A DNA stretch of 64,000 nucleotides from Brasilonema sp. CT11. Lineage in GTDB: Bacteria; Cyanobacteriota; Cyanobacteriia; Cyanobacteriales; Nostocaceae. Made by a program: the position numbers and the translations under genes. The notes beneath the pieces were generated by a model. It did no database searches and was not told the DNA's origin. It saw only the letters and a list, made by a program, of their open reading frames with translations. The stretch spans positions 25,184-89,183 of the forward strand of contig NZ_JABXYX010000024.1 of assembly GCF_017982655.1 (NCBI RefSeq). Reading direction: 5' to 3'. Numbering within the stretch: the first letter of the stretch is position 1; each line of letters opens with the position of its first letter. Below are positions 62,262-64,000 of the stretch, piece by piece.

Positions 62262-64000
62262 GTGCGATTCGTTGTTATCTGAATCACGGTAACCAGTCCG
62301 TACATAAGTTAACCAATCAGAAATGATTGAACTTCGGATGAAATGGAGGTGAAAATCCTCCCCCTCAAACTCAGAGGTGACTCCTTATCTGCCCACACCG
62401 AGCGAACTCGGAATTTCGCGGAGTGAAGCTGGGAACAGGGCGCAAACAGACGGTCGTTATGGGCTGACACTGGCGCTAATAGGGAGTGTACAAGGTGAAA
62501 TAGAACCTACAAAAGCAACCTAGACTCAGGCAGGGCACTAACATAAAACCCCTGACCTCGCTAGAGACTATAAAATCCCGCCGATGTTTTTTCTAACAAG
62601 CGGTAAGAGTAAGGGATTCTAGCGGTTGAAGTGGTTCCACCTGACGACACACAACAATCTCATCCGGGGAACGAATAAAAACGAATTAAAGGTCTTGGGA
62701 ACGGTCGAAATCCAAGTAAGCCAGACGAGCGGCAGAACTCCTCTAATTCGGGTAGGACAACGAGTAATTTCGTTGAGGTGTTCAGAAGACAGTCAGTAAG
62801 AGTATAGTATGATTAGACACAGTGAATACACTAGTGAATCTTGGAGCAAACTGCCCTGGAAGAAATTCCGACGAGATTTGTTTCGCCTACAAACACGATT
62901 GTTTAAAGCAGTAAAAGCAGGTGATATGCGGAAAGCGCGGTCACTCCAGAAACTGATTCTGAAATCCAAGTCTGCGCGGCTACTGGCCATACGTCAAGTA
63001 ACACAGCTAAATGCTGGGAAAAAGACTGCGGGTATAGACGGGAAAGCATCCCTCAACCTTGAGGAACGCTTTGAACTTGAGGAAAACCTCAAAAATAAAT
63101 ACTCTAATTGGCATCATAGCAAATTAAGAGAAATCCCGATACCCAAGAAAGATGGTAAAACCAGAATTCTAAAAGTCCCCACTATTGCGGACAGAGCATG
63201 GCAATGCCTCGCAAAATACGCATTAGAACCAGCACACGAAGCAACCTTCCACGCAAACAGCTACGGATTTAGAGCAGGACGATCAGCACACGATGCTCAG
63301 AAAATCCTGTTCTTAAACTTACGCTCTTACTGCGACGGAATCAAGAAAAGAGTTATAGAACTCGACATCGAAAAATGCTTCGACCGGATAAATCACGCAA
63401 CTATCATGAAGAAATTGATAGCACCTAAAGGATTGAAAATCGGTATCTTCCGATGCCTAAAGGCAGGAATAAACCCCGACTTTCCCGAACAAGGAACCCC
63501 TCAAGGTGGTGTGGTAAGCCCACTATTAGCTAACATTGCTCTCAATGGAATCGAAGACATACACCCATCAGTCAGATACGCTGATGATATGGTATTTTTT
63601 TTAAAACCTAAAGACAATGCAACCAAGGTGCTTGAAAATATAAATCAGTTCCTTGCAGATAGAGGAATGAACATCAGTGAAAAGAAGACCAAGATTACCG
63701 CATCGACAGAGGGCTTTGACTTCCTCGGCTGGCGCTTCAAAGTGCAAAGTAACGGAAAGTTTAGATGCATCCCCTCGGTGGACAACTTTAAATCATTCCG
63801 AAAGAAAGTAAAAGCTATCGTCAACTGCTCTAACTATGGCTCTAAGGAAAAAGCTGAGAAATTAGCACCCTTAGTTAGAGGATGGAGGGTGCGATTCGTT
63901 CACTCGAAATTAGTAGAAATACTCAGGGATGAGTGGCAAGGAATAAAGAACCGAGTAATCGGAAAAGAACCTTGAAAACTAGATGACCATGAGGGTGACT
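62262..64000 (+). mobile_element. group II intron, 3' end beyond the window
   Basis: The left end GTGCGATTCG matches the GUGYG 5' splice-site consensus of group II introns. It is followed by about 540 bases of structured, non-AT-rich RNA-like sequence before the reverse transcriptase gene, as expected for domains I-III with the gene in domain IV. Domain V and the 3' end are not seen before the right edge. Boundary placement is from consensus only. Confidence 0.75.
62809..63975 (+). CDS. ltrA: group II intron reverse transcriptase/maturase
   Basis: The 388-residue intron-encoded protein has RT0 (LFKAVKAGDMRKARSLQKLI), RT motifs LREIPIPKKDGKTRILKVPT, YGFRAGRSAHDAQKIL, GTPQGGVVSPLLANIALNG and the active-site YADDMVFF. 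A short maturase region follows (VDNFKSFRKKVKAIV, LAPLVRGWRVRF). Similar cyanobacterial proteins usually continue with a longer domain X and often an HNH endonuclease. Here the chain stops at IKNRVIGKEP soon after the RGWR motif, so it is C-terminally short and may be impaired in splicing or in DNA cleavage. The ATG start is in good context. Confidence 0.9.
   Translation: MIRHSEYTSESWSKLPWKKFRRDLFRLQTRLFKAVKAGDMRKARSLQKLILKSKSARLLAIRQVTQLNAGKKTAGIDGKASLNLEERFELEENLKNKYSNWHHSKLREIPIPKKDGKTRILKVPTIADRAWQCLAKYALEPAHEATFHANSYGFRAGRSAHDAQKILFLNLRSYCDGIKKRVIELDIEKCFDRINHATIMKKLIAPKGLKIGIFRCLKAGINPDFPEQGTPQGGVVSPLLANIALNGIEDIHPSVRYADDMVFFLKPKDNATKVLENINQFLADRGMNISEKKTKITASTEGFDFLGWRFKVQSNGKFRCIPSVDNFKSFRKKVKAIVNCSNYGSKEKAEKLAPLVRGWRVRFVHSKLVEILRDEWQGIKNRVIGKEP

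Noticed and set aside
62809..63975. Retron or diversity-generating reverse transcriptase
   Set aside because: The RT motifs (RT0, GTPQGG, YADD, maturase RGWR) and the GTGCG 5' boundary fit a group II intron; no template/variable repeat pair or msr/msd-like RNA was seen.

Overview
The window reads as chromosomal DNA of a filamentous, probably heterocystous (Nostocales-type) cyanobacterium. This rests on scattered HIP1 octamers (GCGATCGC), heptanucleotide short tandem repeats, small palindromic and MITE-like repeats between genes, a RelN-type antitoxin, and cyanobacterial-looking families (DUF4336 protein, group II intron reverse transcriptase). The genus is not determined.

Layout. (1) 1-7.5 kb, plus strand: the 3' part of a Wzx-like flippase, a small hypothetical gene, three SAM methyltransferases, an aldo/keto reductase, a DUF4336 protein, and a 103-aa membrane protein on the minus strand bracketed by two MITE-like repeats. 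(2) 7.8-17 kb: accessory and defence-flavoured genes. These are a 992-aa LRR-ROC-COR-TIR protein, a relic of a RelE toxin gene, a DUF262/DUF1524 (GmrSD-like) protein and a RelN/RelE toxin-antitoxin pair. They are mixed with housekeeping genes (2OG oxygenase, NudC-type Nudix hydrolase, MtfA-type peptidase). (3) 17-20.5 kb, minus strand: cardiolipin synthase, an endonuclease/exonuclease/phosphatase protein and an agmatinase-family ureohydrolase. (4) 22.1-30.6 kb, plus strand: a lasso-peptide (RiPP) cluster in the order B1 (RRE) - B2 (protease) - C (cyclase) - A (precursor, GTG start) - HprK-like kinase - ABC exporter - phosphoribosyltransferase/RRE fusion - nucleotidyltransferase. (5) 30.8 kb, plus strand: a secreted beta-helix (pectate-lyase-like) protein. 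(6) 32.9-61.0 kb, all minus strand: a large exopolysaccharide/O-antigen-like locus. It holds a Wzy-like membrane protein, many GT4 and GT2 glycosyltransferases, two methyltransferases, UDP-galactopyranose mutase next to a GlfT2-like galactofuranosyltransferase, a HAD-domain protein, PRPP synthetase, a Wzm/Wzt ABC exporter, the four dTDP-L-rhamnose genes and a WecG/TagA-type transferase. (7) 62.26 kb to the end: a group II intron with its reverse transcriptase, running off the right edge.

How the genes work together. The lasso cluster is complete for making, cutting, cyclising and exporting a peptide. Its kinase, nucleotidyltransferase and PRTase-RRE fusion suggest extra decoration. The predicted core is unusually long (about 39 residues) with two cysteines, and it lacks the C-terminal serine that characterised lasso kinases modify. 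The polysaccharide locus should build a glycan containing rhamnose and, by inference, galactofuranose, and export it by the Wzm/Wzt route. The Wzx-like and Wzy-like proteins nearby hint at a second export route or a mixed locus.

Limits: all calls come from reading translated sequence and motifs by eye. No database search, alignment or structure prediction was run. Start sites differing from the longest open frame are stated in the entries.
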